From Entamoeba invadens IP1 (Eukaryota; Evosea; Mastigamoebida; Endamoebidae): a stretch of DNA of 64,000 nt. Position 1 is the first letter of the stretch; every line of letters starts with the position of its first letter. The position numbers and the translations under genes are program-made. Below are positions 39,805-49,688 of the stretch, in pieces. Under the pieces are notes generated by a model. It saw only the letters and a program-made list of their open reading frames with translations. It did no database searches and was not told the DNA's origin. Location: the NCBI RefSeq assembly GCF_000330505.1, contig NW_004191750.1, positions 591,470 through 655,469 on the forward strand, written 5' to 3'.

Positions 39805-42800
39805 TTAATCTAAATTGTTAGAGCCTAATTTGTGGGCTTTTCCATAATCAAAAGCCTCTTTGGGGATTGATGGGTTATCACGGAGTAAGTCGCAAGAGAA
39901 AAAGCAATTTGTTCCAAACTTTGTAACACTTGTTGGTATAATTATGGAACTGAGTGATGTGCACAAGTCAAACATATGTGCTGGGATTTCTGTGATACCT
40001 TCAGGTAAAACAACTTCTTTTAAGTTGACACAACTAAAGCAACTGTAATATCCAACAGACTTAATATGAGAAGGGAATATGATTTTTGTTAGACTTCTGT
40101 TGTTGAAGAAACACCCTTCGTCCACACGGTGTATACACGTTTCGTTGAGCGTTGACAGACCAAATGCGTCGACGTCTCGTCGTGTTAAAACGACATTATT
40201 ACACACAACACCAATTTTATCGAAGAAGTATTTCCTTGTTGTAAAACTCACTTCAAAGTCGCAATGTGTGATAGACGCATTGCCTATTTGTATTTCTTGA
40301 AGCGAAGTACATTCAGAAAAAACGTCAAAATTAATTTGAACATTCTTTTGATTGAAATAGACAGTTTTCAGTTTCTCACAGTTCATAAAACAACCATCTT
40401 CGACAAGTAACACATTTGCAGAATTAAATGATGTCAAAGATATACAATTTTTGAATGCAAATTTACCAATACACGTGACTGAAGTTGGTATACGTATTTT
40501 ACTCAATTTATAACACCTAAAGAAGGCACAATGTGGGATTGTCTCAAGTCCATCAAAGAGTGCAATTTCAGATAATGAGGTACACCGTTCAAAGACAGAA
40601 TTTCTGAAGTATTTTGTCTGTGGAATACTAACTAGACTATCACATGAACAAAAACACTTGTTTCCAAGAATGACATTTGTGTTACAAGAAATGGATGTCA
40701 ACAAAACACACCCTTCGAAACAACGCTCAGATATTTTTGTAACACTTGTGGGCAATTCAATTGTTTTCATACTGAAACAATTAACAAAACAACTATACGG
40801 GATTTTAACCACATTGTTTGGTAGAATGACACTTGTGAGGTTTACCCAGTCGACAAACATGCGTGGATATAACTTGACATTGTCACTCATTTTCACGCAC
40901 TTGTTGTAACAAGTCGCAATTTTCACATCAGCAGAGTATTTTAAGTATCTGAGGTGGTGTTCGTTTGATGTGTCAATGGTGTGTGTAACTTGCATTTTCT
41001 CCATTTGAAGCTCAACAAACCTTTTGTCTTGCCAACACAATTGTGGATCCCAGATATACCCAAACTCTTTCATGTCACCTTCTGTTAATTTAATATTGTT
41101 AAAATTGAAACCAAGAGCTTTCAGTCGTAAATGGCACTCGTAACTCACAACGAAAATGTCTCTATCCACTCCATTTGTTTCTATTTTGGTCAACTTTTTG
41201 TTATAAAAAAACAGGTATTTGTCTGCTTTTTTCAGTGTCGAAGGTAGTGAAAGTTCTTTTAAATCAACGAGTTTAGAAATATAATTATACACATAAGTGA
41301 CTCCATTTGGAATAACTAATTTGGTCAATGTAGTATTTTCTGTCAACTTTTGTACAATGATATCGTCACTTTCTGTGATATTTTTTAAATCAAACGAGGT
41401 GCCATTTTCACACACAAGACTTGTCAACAAGCTACATCCACTTACAAACCCTTTCCCTATTTTGGTGACACTGCTTGGTATGACAAGTTCTTCAAGATAA
41501 TTATATTCACTGAACGTGTTCTTGCCTATTTCAACAACAGTACTTGGTACTATAAATGTATTTTCAACTCCATACCAAATGCTGTGTTTTCCAATTTTGG
41601 TGATGGATGTCGGAAACACAAAGTTATGAGTTGTATCATAAGAAAAATATTTGTACATATTAATGCAACAATTCTCTGAGATTTCAACGGGGTTTTGTGC
41701 CTCATTATAAATGCTTCTCAAATTAAAGTCCACAAGTGTTGATGGGTAATACACCGTTTGGAGATAATCATTATATTGGAAAAATTCCCCATCAATTTTT
41801 TCTGCCTCATGAAAATCAAACACTTTACATTGTTCGAGGTTGTACAACACAACTTCATTGCAATTTGAATTGGTTTTCACTTCATGTAATTTCTCGTCTG
41901 CAATTTTATCTTCTTCGTTGGTGTAATTTGGAGGACATTCGTCATCAACATCAATAACAACATCAAGTGCAGTATACCCAAATTTATTAACTATTTGCTC
42001 TTCGTCTTTATTGATCGCAAATGTCAATTTACCGTTGAAATTTGGAAGTGTCAGTGCACTTAATTTAGTGCAATTGGTTAACGTATCAATACCACAAAAC
42101 TTGGTGCTTTCTTTAAAATTCAGTTCTTCCAAACTGGAGCAATTACAAAATACTAATGAATCAATATACAATAGCCCTTGTGGAATTACAAATCTACGTA
42201 AAGAAGTGCAATTTCTAAAAGCGGAATTTTCGATGATTTGAAGTGATGACGGGACATCAATTTCTTCAAGTTTTTCACATTGATAAAAGGAGTAACTTCC
42301 AATAATCTTCACGGTGGTGTCCATTTTTACACTTTTCAATAACAAACAGTGGTTGCACACATTATCTGCTATGATTGATTGCCCAACAAATTCGATGTGA
42401 TTCAAATTGGAGTATTCAAATGCATCAAATGAAACACAAATATTTGGTGTGACGACGATGGACTCTATTCCACAACCCCGACCAAAACATTCACAACCAA
42501 ACCCAGTGATAGATGACGGTATGTCAACTTTATTTAAAGACACGCATCTGTTGAAAGTAAGCGGAGGGATGTATTTGAGTGAAAATGGAAGTGCCACATG
42601 TGTTAAATTAGTGCATCCATCAAACGCGTTATCACCAAGAAATGTTACCGAGTTAGGTATGTATATTTCTCGGATGTGTGCGTATTTAAAAGAATTATCT
42701 AAAATAACTCGGACACTATATGGGATCTTTATCACTTGTTGTTCGCAATCTTCAAAACAGTTGTTGTCGATACAATACACATTTTGAGGGATCGTGTTGC

Positions 42801-43137
42801 CATACTTTTCTCTGTCTGTTTTTGTGTATTTCACAAAATGACAAATATTAAAACGTTTCTTCTCTTCCAAATATTTGTCGTAAGAAATAGGATAAGAAAA
42901 TTGGAGTCGTTCGATTGTTGTGTTTGTGAGTTGAATATCGAATGGAGAAAACAAATTCAGTGTTTGGATATTTGGGAATAATTTCATGTTATTTGGTGTT
43001 ATCTGTATTGGGTTGATTCTGATTCTATCAAGCACGTATTGATACTTTTTGGACACACAAACAACATTAATAAAGTCAGTGGAATTTACTAAGTATTTTG
43101 TGACAATTTGCATTGAAAACACGTCAAGTCTTTTCAT
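39805..43137 (-). CDS. BspA-like leucine-rich-repeat protein, 1110 aa
   Basis: An N-terminal helical region of about 100 residues (MQIVTKYLVNSTDFINVVCVSKKY, F-box-like in pattern) is shared with the protein at 52048-52905. Dozens of about 23-residue BspA/TpLRR repeats follow, of the form IxxxAFxxCxxLxxIxIPxSVTxIG, for example NAFDGCTNLTHVALPFSL. The repeats are interrupted near residues 350-450 and 700-740 by degenerate stretches. There is no signal peptide or membrane segment, although an E. histolytica relative is reported on the cell surface. Such repeats mediate protein binding. The family is heavily expanded in Entamoeba. Confidence 0.88.
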   Translation of the reverse strand: MKRLDVFSMQIVTKYLVNSTDFINVVCVSKKYQYVLDRIRINPIQITPNNMKLFPNIQTLNLFSPFDIQLTNTTIERLQFSYPISYDKYLEEKKRFNICHFVKYTKTDREKYGNTIPQNVYCIDNNCFEDCEQQVIKIPYSVRVILDNSFKYAHIREIYIPNSVTFLGDNAFDGCTNLTHVALPFSLKYIPPLTFNRCVSLNKVDIPSSITGFGCECFGRGCGIESIVVTPNICVSFDAFEYSNLNHIEFVGQSIIADNVCNHCLLLKSVKMDTTVKIIGSYSFYQCEKLEEIDVPSSLQIIENSAFRNCTSLRRFVIPQGLLYIDSLVFCNCSSLEELNFKESTKFCGIDTLTNCTKLSALTLPNFNGKLTFAINKDEEQIVNKFGYTALDVVIDVDDECPPNYTNEEDKIADEKLHEVKTNSNCNEVVLYNLEQCKVFDFHEAEKIDGEFFQYNDYLQTVYYPSTLVDFNLRSIYNEAQNPVEISENCCINMYKYFSYDTTHNFVFPTSITKIGKHSIWYGVENTFIVPSTVVEIGKNTFSEYNYLEELVIPSSVTKIGKGFVSGCSLLTSLVCENGTSFDLKNITESDDIIVQKLTENTTLTKLVIPNGVTYVYNYISKLVDLKELSLPSTLKKADKYLFFYNKKLTKIETNGVDRDIFVVSYECHLRLKALGFNFNNIKLTEGDMKEFGYIWDPQLCWQDKRFVELQMEKMQVTHTIDTSNEHHLRYLKYSADVKIATCYNKCVKMSDNVKLYPRMFVDWVNLTSVILPNNVVKIPYSCFVNCFSMKTIELPTSVTKISERCFEGCVLLTSISCNTNVILGNKCFCSCDSLVSIPQTKYFRNSVFERCTSLSEIALFDGLETIPHCAFFRCYKLSKIRIPTSVTCIGKFAFKNCISLTSFNSANVLLVEDGCFMNCEKLKTVYFNQKNVQINFDVFSECTSLQEIQIGNASITHCDFEVSFTTRKYFFDKIGVVCNNVVLTRRDVDAFGLSTLNETCIHRVDEGCFFNNRSLTKIIFPSHIKSVGYYSCFSCVNLKEVVLPEGITEIPAHMFDLCTSLSSIIIPTSVTKFGTNCFFSCDLLRDNPSIPKEAFDYGKAHKLGSNNLD

Positions 43138-43293
43138 CCAACTTTTAATAACTTATTATTATTTCAGTTTTAAATTTTAAATAAACCAATTAATATGAGG
43201 TCGAGTTATTTTTTATTTTATTGGAAATTAACAATTCAAGTTCAAAAAGTTCTCAAAGAAATTAAAAAACACGACAAATAACAATTCAAACAA

Positions 43294-44160
43294 TTAAAAA
43301 CATTTTAACACAGCAATTCTTTCACACACGATTTTTTCTGAGTTTGGTTTTCCAGTGAGTGGGTTTGTGGATGTCTGTGGGATTTTGTAATAATTTTTGG
43401 CGCACATGTTGAAGTTTACATTCCCGTTTGTCTCAATCCAAAAAGCAGAAAAACAAGATAGGAGCATCCCATGGGTATCTTGGTGAATAACAAATGTCTT
43501 CTTTTCATTCATTTTCTCCTCTTTTCTTGTGATAAAAACGGGTCCTTCCCATGGATTTGGTCTTCCAAATAACACGAAGTTGTCTGACGTCGCGTTGAGT
43601 ACATTTTGGTTGCTCTGTGGACACACCAAATCGTTTTGGTAGAACCCAAAAATTTCTCCTGTTTTTGAGACAAAGAGGAATATCAATTTTTCATTGCCAA
43701 CTATTTGAGCTTTCAATTCTCTTTGGTCCATTCCAGAGAGTCTTGAGTCAAAAATGATATTTGACTGAGTGTTACCAGTCTCTTTAATGATTTCTGTCAT
43801 AAAATCTTTTTCTCTGTTAAAAAGGGTAGTTTCATAGTCTTCCAAGTCTTCTACAAATTGGCAGGCAGTTTCTTGTTTTTTGTGTGAATGAGGTGTTGTT
43901 CCTTTAGAAAATGCTCTCAATAGTTTTGCTTTTTTGGCTCTTTTGACAAGAAAGTGGTCTGACTTTGATCTGTTGTAGGTTTTGCCTTTTATTTCAAGAG
44001 ACGGAGAGAGTTGTGTTTCTAGTTCAATTGAGTCTGGAGTCATTGTGTCGACTTTATAAAACATTTGTTGTGGTGACAAATCATAGTCTTTGACGTGTTT
44101 TCTGTGCATTTTGGGTATTGGTGTTGAACGAGCAGACGACGTGGTTGAAGTGTTTCCCAT
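43294..44160 (-). CDS. TLDc-like domain protein, probably N-myristoylated
   Basis: 288 residues and paralogous to the protein at 12847-13665, with the same block order. The start MGNTST fits the N-myristoylation rule (Gly2, Thr6), so membrane attachment is likely. The N-terminal 130 residues are basic, with Ser/Thr-Pro sites. The C-terminal half has NIIFDSRLSG, IFGFYQND, FVLFGRPNPWEG, LLSCFSAFW and NPLTGKPN, a divergent TLDc-type domain. Function unknown. TLDc proteins elsewhere protect against oxidative damage or bind the V-ATPase. Confidence 0.62.
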   Translation of the reverse strand: MGNTSTTSSARSTPIPKMHRKHVKDYDLSPQQMFYKVDTMTPDSIELETQLSPSLEIKGKTYNRSKSDHFLVKRAKKAKLLRAFSKGTTPHSHKKQETACQFVEDLEDYETTLFNREKDFMTEIIKETGNTQSNIIFDSRLSGMDQRELKAQIVGNEKLIFLFVSKTGEIFGFYQNDLVCPQSNQNVLNATSDNFVLFGRPNPWEGPVFITRKEEKMNEKKTFVIHQDTHGMLLSCFSAFWIETNGNVNFNMCAKNYYKIPQTSTNPLTGKPNSEKIVCERIAVLKCF

Positions 44161-45779
44161 TGAGTATTTGGAATATGAGTGAATTGTTTGCTTTTTAAAT
44201 TATACAGAAAATGCAGCAAAAATGGGTTTTTAAAATTATTTTGAAAACATCACTTTTGGTGAAGTAATTTAATAACAAAAACACCAGAAGTTGCAAAAGA
44301 TTGGGCAATCCGAACGATTGATAAAAATACAGGACGTTTTTTAATTGTTTTTTGAAAAAATTTTAAAGTTTGGAAGTTTTGTTTTATTAATACATTAACA
44401 CACTTTTTCAATTGAGTCACTTTTCACATTATTTCTTCGTTTTAAAAATTATTAAGGGATTAGTCCCGAAAAGTAACTGGTGGTTGAAACTAATAATTTG
44501 GTCAATAATAATTCAGCGAATCAAAACCAAATCCATTATTATTGAAGGTTACCGATTTCCCGATTAAATGGCATTATAATACTTAAAATTGAAACGAACA
44601 ATTACAAATGTAATGTTCTTCGAGTTTTTAATTTATCAAATTGCGAGTCAAATTCACAAATTTTTTATTGAATAATCTATTTGCTTTTTGTGGAATTATA
44701 AATTCTTTATTATAATTTATACTAAAAATATTATTAATTTATATTAGTAATATGATACTCATTTTGAAAAAAAAATATAATAAAAAAATATAATAAATAT
44801 AAATTAATTCATTATTGACGAAGATCCATTTACATTTTCTTTCATGCAAAAAACAAAAAATAAAAACAATTTTTTATAGTATTGAAACAAAGCAAAATTA
44901 AAATGGCCAATTAGTGTATCACATTACGGGATTTTAGTCTGGATTATTCCTTAATTATGTTTTTTAATAAAAATTCAAAAAGTGTTTTAACATCAATAAT
45001 TATGTAACGTTTATGAATAATAAGTTTGTTATAAAAATGAAGAAGAAGTGGTGGTTTGTGGATTTGGTATTCCAAAAAACGTATCAAAACATCAAAAGAG
45101 GTGAAGAAATGTTGTTTCAGTTCATAAAATAAAAAAACATTTCATATTACAATTAATTATTTATAGTTATGACGTGGCGGCACGTGGAGCGTAATGCCAA
45201 TTCGTAAATATGGTTGTGGTGATTTTGAAAAATTGAAAATTGACCACTTAACAACTTCACAATATTGATTGGCGCGGTGTTTATAATTCAATTTTAAATT
45301 ATCAAAAGTTACAAATAAATATTACTTTTTAAAAATATAAATAAAAAGTTTGAGCTGTTTCTCATTTGTTACAAATACAAAAGCAATTATTAAAAGCATC
45401 AATAAACACACGACTAAATTATAAAATATGACAACCAAAAGAATGTATATTTTGTTTGTGTCATATAATAGATTTTAATTTTTTTGTAAATAAAAAATGG
45501 AATTAACACCTTATAATATTATCATAATTTACCTTTAGCAAATATTTCATTCAATGTTTAAACAATCAATATTAATTCTTCAAAGTTGTTGTAATAACAA
45601 ATTTCGAATGATATATACACTTTATAATTCAAATATTCCAAAAATTTAAAATCTAAAAATTTTTAACAACATCATTTCAAAATATACAATATTACCTTTC
45701 ATTAGTTGAAAGGTAATATTTTCATTCATTTTTAGAATTTATAATTATTTTCTATGTTCGATAAATAATTTGAAATGAA
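44161..45779. other. AT-rich intergenic region outside the left inverted arm
   Basis: About 1.6 kb with no coding frame. Some weakly inverted segments near 44460-44570 are too imperfect to call an element. Base composition changes sharply to higher GC once the arm is entered, most clearly after about 45900. Confidence 0.5.
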
Positions 45780-45934
45780 TAATTTGGTATTATTTTTTAT
45801 TAATATTTACAAAATGAACACAATTATTTTAAAATAAGATATGATAAAGTAATGATATAAAAACAAGTAGTTTTCAAAAAAACACGATTTAAAGTGAAGT
45901 CGATTAAATGGTACAACTTGAAAGGCTGTGTGTA

Positions 45935-46105
45935 CTACTGTTCAGCTTCTTTTGCTGCCTTCTTGGCGCCCTTTCCATGAGCAAAGCCATGAACGCTTTG
46001 TTTAGGGACTTTCTTGGTCTTTTCGTGTGGTTTGTGAACACCCTTTTCCATTGGTTTCTTGCCGCCTTCTGTTGCTGGTGCTGCTGCTTTAGCCTTCTTG
46101 TCCAT
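45935..46105 (-). CDS. 56-residue Lys/Ala-rich basic protein, left copy
   Basis: The mirror image of the gene at 54185-54355, with identical sequence. The encoded protein begins MDKKAKAAAPATEGGKK and ends AKKAAKEAEQ. It is strongly basic, without hydrophobic segments, and resembles the tails of linker histones or small nucleic-acid-binding proteins in composition only. I do not recognise the family. Confidence 0.5.
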   Translation of the reverse strand: MDKKAKAAAPATEGGKKPMEKGVHKPHEKTKKVPKQSVHGFAHGKGAKKAAKEAEQ

Positions 46106-46578
46106 TGGTTGTGATGCTGAATAGCACCCCTTATATAGTCCGTGCTTTCATTCTTTGCTACACACAACGTGGAACCACGCGCTGACATTGTTCTCTTGTG
46201 CCGTTTCTTGTCAAATAACGCAACAATCGATATATAAATTGTGGTGCTCACACACGTACCGTCACATCGGGACTTGTGGGGAGTCAATAACAAAATGCCG
46301 CGTTCTAAAATGTGCAGCACAATTGCAGTATCATTGTGTATTGTAAGCTGTACCACTCAGTATAGATTGTCCCATTACTGTGCTGACTGCCATGGTAATA
46401 ACCGGATTATTTCATACATCATCGGCAGGCGCGTCTTGTGATGCTGTTTTTTAGACCAAATACGCGCTAAATGCCCAACATTGTGCGTATTTGCATTTGT
46501 GTGATGCCACTTTTGGACAAAATAGAAAACTCAAAATCAACACCACGCAAATACAACTCAATATCATTTTTTACTAGT

Positions 46579-46840
46579 AACTATACTATACATTACGTGA
46601 TGATATGGTACATTGCTACCAACGAGCACAGAACGCCGTGCTGTTTTGTGAACATTTCAATGTACCATACGTGTTGGTACAGAATACCATAGTCTATAAC
46701 TATACTATAAATAGAGAACCGCCATACGTGTCAGCTATATTGGGTGCGCCATCTTGGAATGCAACGCCGCGTCTGCCGCAACCACCGCACTTTGAAAAAA
46801 AACCAAAACAAAACTATACCAATACAATATAACATGGTAT
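46579..46840. promoter_or_regulatory. cluster of iterated and palindromic motifs in the left arm
   Basis: Two copies of AACTATACTATA (46579-46590 and 46698-46709). TATGGTACATTG at 46604-46615 with its exact complement CAATGTACCATA at 46658-46669. A further TACCATA at about 46685 and ATGGTATA near 46834. Interleaved TACCAAC and GTTGGTA add a second pairing. This lies between the two divergent genes of the arm and may hold their promoters or protein-binding iterons. The right arm has the same at about 53450-53711. Confidence 0.5.
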
Positions 46841-46918
46841 AATCAAGGGAACCATTCGATCCGGCAGAATAAAAGTAGTGTGCACGCGTTGTCGACTCAA
46901 ATAATCAAGTCACAGATC

Positions 46919-46930
46919 GGCAGATCTGCC
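46919..46930. promoter_or_regulatory. palindrome GGCAGATCTGCC
   Basis: A perfect 12-bp palindrome 17-28 nt before the ATG at 46947, embedded in overlapping AGATC repeats. The mirror copy is at 53360-53371. Confidence 0.4.
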
Positions 46931-46946
46931 AGATCTACAATTTGAA

Positions 46947-47126
46947 ATGGCGTTATCCCGTCATTTAAACAATTTCCCGCGTAACATGGAAACAATAGTT
47001 GAGGTATGGCACAGTGCTCTTTATTGTTTGTGTGCATTTTCAAGTACTATCTCATTTACTATAAATGTACTATATAATAATGTTATAATTTTATTATTAG
47101 ATAAGACTTTTTTAAAAAGTTTATAA
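46947..47126 (+). pseudogene. truncated 5' gene fragment crossing the inner junction, left copy
   Basis: A 59-codon frame starting MALSRHLNNFPRNMETIVEV. The first 43 or so codons are in the arm and are shared with the right copy. The rest differs because the frame runs out through the inner boundary at 47076. A good Entamoeba 5' splice site, GTTTGTG, lies at 47026 within the shared part. The arm may thus carry the first exon and part of the intron of a gene whose remainder was left behind. A chance frame is possible. Confidence 0.35.
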
Positions 47127-47903
47127 TGAAGATTAAATTAAGATCTGGAGATCTTTTTGTTGCAATATTCTTTGATGTTATTTAACCTTACAATGTCGGT
47201 AGAGTAATTAAAATAACATTTATTTTTAAACCATATGAAAAATATGAAAAAAAAACAAAAAAAACTTAAAAAATCAAGTGTGATTCATTGTTAACAAATT
47301 CTCGTAAATTGAGACTTTACGATATCAAAAATTGATTTGTATTGTTCTGACATGCAATTCAAACTTGTTTATATTTCAAATGATGTGTTGATATTATTAA
47401 TTTAATGATACGATTTTAGTTTTTTTTATTTTTTTTTCGAATTTAGGAAATGTAATAAAAATAACAAGGGTGCCATTCTGAGATTTTTGGTATTTTGTTT
47501 TAGTTTTGTTATTCATCCGCAATCCTAAGGTTAAAGCAATTGTACCACATGTTTATAGTTTTATTACAGTTAATGGAAAAAGTGGGATGCTGAGAAAAAG
47601 AAGATGCTCATCTTAATATTAATTAATTTAATATTATTAATAATAAATAACTAATATAATTTTATTTGGGTTTTTCATTTTATTAATTTTTTGATTAATA
47701 ATTTATATTAAAATTAATAGTAATTTTATTATTTTTCAGTTGAAATTAACCAATAGTTACGAGCATCCTCCTTTTTCGAGCATCCCCATATTTCCTCCTA
47801 CTGTATAAAAATGAAAGCGCATTTAATTGGTTGGTAATGGGGAAAGAGAGTTGTTACAACAAAATGTTGGTGTTGACAAATCAAAACTCAAAAATAGCAA
47901 GAT
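47077..47903. other. AT-rich region inside the inverted repeat, with a foldback
   Basis: Low-complexity A/T DNA from the arm boundary to the EF-hand gene, including the MITE-like element at 47584-47786. Confidence 0.5.
47584..47786. mobile_element. MITE-like foldback, about 200 bp
   Basis: Imperfect terminal inverted repeats of about 26 bp (21 matches over 27 aligned positions) beginning GGGATGCT, each containing GATGCTC again at its inner end. The interior is A/T-rich and non-coding. No convincing target duplication was found, so an old insertion or a simple hairpin are both possible. Confidence 0.45.
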
Positions 47904-48380
47904 ATGGCTCTGAGGATTGACATGTTTGATGTTTTTGACAAGAACAAAAGTGGATATATAGAGCCGGATGAATTTGTAATTGGAATGCGTGGGATAGTTG
48001 GTTCAATTGCCGGCAGTGATATTGAGAAGGTCTATACTTTGATCCTCCGTGCGGCGGACGGTGTTGGGCTTTTTGATGCTCGTGATCGAAAACTGAATCG
48101 CCACGAGTTTGAAATCATTGCTAAGCACACTCCAAATGATTTTGGGGTGGACAAAATTGTTTGTGTCATTCGCCTATTGTTTGACGTCTTTGATACAAAG
48201 CAGAGTGGGTTTATTAGTGTTGCAGACCTTGACAAAGTAACAGACAACAAAAGTGGTACAAAGAGCGTCTCACAACAAATGCGGACGCGTGTGATGCAAA
48301 TGGCGTTCAAGAACGGGAACAACTCACTTAACTTCACGGACTTTGTTGAGTATATCAAAGATTTCATCAGATGCAATTAA
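47904..48380 (+). CDS. EF-hand calcium-binding protein, calcineurin B/NCS-like
   Basis: 158 residues. The first loop DKNKSGYIEPDE is canonical. A second hand around DARDRKLNRHEF is close to canonical, and a third, DTKQSGFISVAD, ends in Asp. The fourth (KNGNNSLNFTDF) is degenerate. The spacing, with a long linker between hands 1 and 2, recalls calcineurin B or calcium-dependent regulatory subunits more than calmodulin. No myristoylation signal is present. It is the first gene inside the inverted repeat. Confidence 0.8.
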   Translation: MALRIDMFDVFDKNKSGYIEPDEFVIGMRGIVGSIAGSDIEKVYTLILRAADGVGLFDARDRKLNRHEFEIIAKHTPNDFGVDKIVCVIRLLFDVFDTKQSGFISVADLDKVTDNKSGTKSVSQQMRTRVMQMAFKNGNNSLNFTDFVEYIKDFIRCN

Positions 48381-48844
48381 TTCTTTTGTTTTAAAATGCT
48401 TTATATTTGGGTTATTACAACTTTCATACTACATTCAAAAATAGAAATAACAACAAATACCTTTTATTCTATATACGTTAATATTTTGTATGTTTAACCT
48501 TACCATATACATATTGTTATTGTTGTTTTTCAACAACATAACCTAATTGTTAGGTCGCTTTGAAAAAGGTGCTTATTTTTGCAAAAATTTAGAACATTTC
48601 AGTTATTCACGACTGATTTGTTAAATCATTTAAAACTTTACATCGTTTCTTTTAACAAACCAATAAAAATATAAAAATATCTTTGTTTCCTTTAAAAGCG
48701 AGTGGATTAATAAGATTGGTCGCAGTATAAGCCACAATTTAACTTTCACAACATCAAAGTAAAACTGTTATAAACTTTACAAACCAGTATTTATTTGATA
48801 ATATACAAGGTTGCCTTAAAAAGAACTGAACAAATAAACCATTA
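48381..48844. other. AT-rich intergenic region
   Basis: No gene or repeat seen between the EF-hand gene and the TLDc gene, which point the same way. Confidence 0.45.
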
Positions 48845-49468
48845 ATGAAAAAATACAGTATTGGTCTTGGACTTGGGCAGAACGTTGTAACCCCAATACC
48901 ACCAATATTTCCTCAAAATCGATCAGACTGTGTTAATCTGAGAGAACCACGTTGTACAGATGCAATTCTGGACTTAATGGAAGCGGAGAGAGTAGAGAAC
49001 TGGTGTGGATTGAAAATAGGGCAAGTTCTATTTGACTCAACAACAGATGATTGGTCCATTAATAAATCTGTATTTGCTTCAAAATTGTATGGCATTTCCA
49101 ACCTTCTTTACATTATTACAGATGGAACTGGAAATAAATTTGGGGCTTTTGTGTCCAAGCCATTTCATCAACAATCTGCATGGGTTCGTGACGAGGATGC
49201 TTTTATATTTATGTTGAAATACAAACTTTCACAAGGATTGAAACCAATAGAAATCACTATGAATGGACACGAACACGCTTTTTATGTCTTTGGGAACGAT
49301 GAAGACGAACTCTGTGCATTTGCGTTTGGTGAGATTCTTGTATATAAAAAAGATTTTAGAAACAAAAGCTGTTGCATCCCAGACTACACAGACAACCCAC
49401 CTTATGTTCTCCTTCCAACCGATCGAGTATTTTATGCTTACAGAATTTGTGTTGTAAAAATGATTTGA
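48845..49468 (+). CDS. TLDc-domain protein
   Basis: 207 residues. From about residue 60 the protein follows the TLDc pattern: VLFDSTTDDW, a buried LLYIITDGTGNKFGAFV strand pair, WVRDEDAFIFML, HAFYVFGN and CAFAFGEILVYKK. It ends with FYAYRICVVKMI in place of the family's Glu-Val-W/Y strand. This is a more typical TLDc domain than the two MGN-start relatives in this window. The first 50 residues are unstructured. Cytosolic, function unknown. Confidence 0.72.
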   Translation: MKKYSIGLGLGQNVVTPIPPIFPQNRSDCVNLREPRCTDAILDLMEAERVENWCGLKIGQVLFDSTTDDWSINKSVFASKLYGISNLLYIITDGTGNKFGAFVSKPFHQQSAWVRDEDAFIFMLKYKLSQGLKPIEITMNGHEHAFYVFGNDEDELCAFAFGEILVYKKDFRNKSCCIPDYTDNPPYVLLPTDRVFYAYRICVVKMI

Positions 49469-49688
49469 TGACTTGGTATTCTATTTATATCTTTTTACAT
49501 TTTTAATTAAACAAATCAATAATAGTTGTTTATAATAAAATATAGTTTAAAGTGCTTATAATGAATTAAAGTTTATAAAAATTAAAAAAATTAAAAATAC
49601 GTTTCATTTGTTACTTATAAAAGATATTTATATTGTTGCGTTCAAACATTTTTCGGCTTGAGTACCATTTTCAAAATTGATTTTAAAA

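Larger units (their letters stand above)
45780..47076 (+). repeat. left arm of a 1,297-bp inverted repeat
   Basis: Position x in this arm pairs with position 100290 minus x in the right arm, without any length difference between the ends. All reading frames over 60 codons compared between arms give identical translations. I saw no mismatch in the segments I aligned by eye. The match stops abruptly at both ends (45779/54511 and 47077/53213). No target duplication or terminal inverted repeat of its own is evident. Confidence 0.95.

Noticed and set aside
44460..44580. Possible inverted repeats around GGGATTAGTCCC
   Set aside because: Pairing beyond the short core is too weak and no flanking duplication exists.
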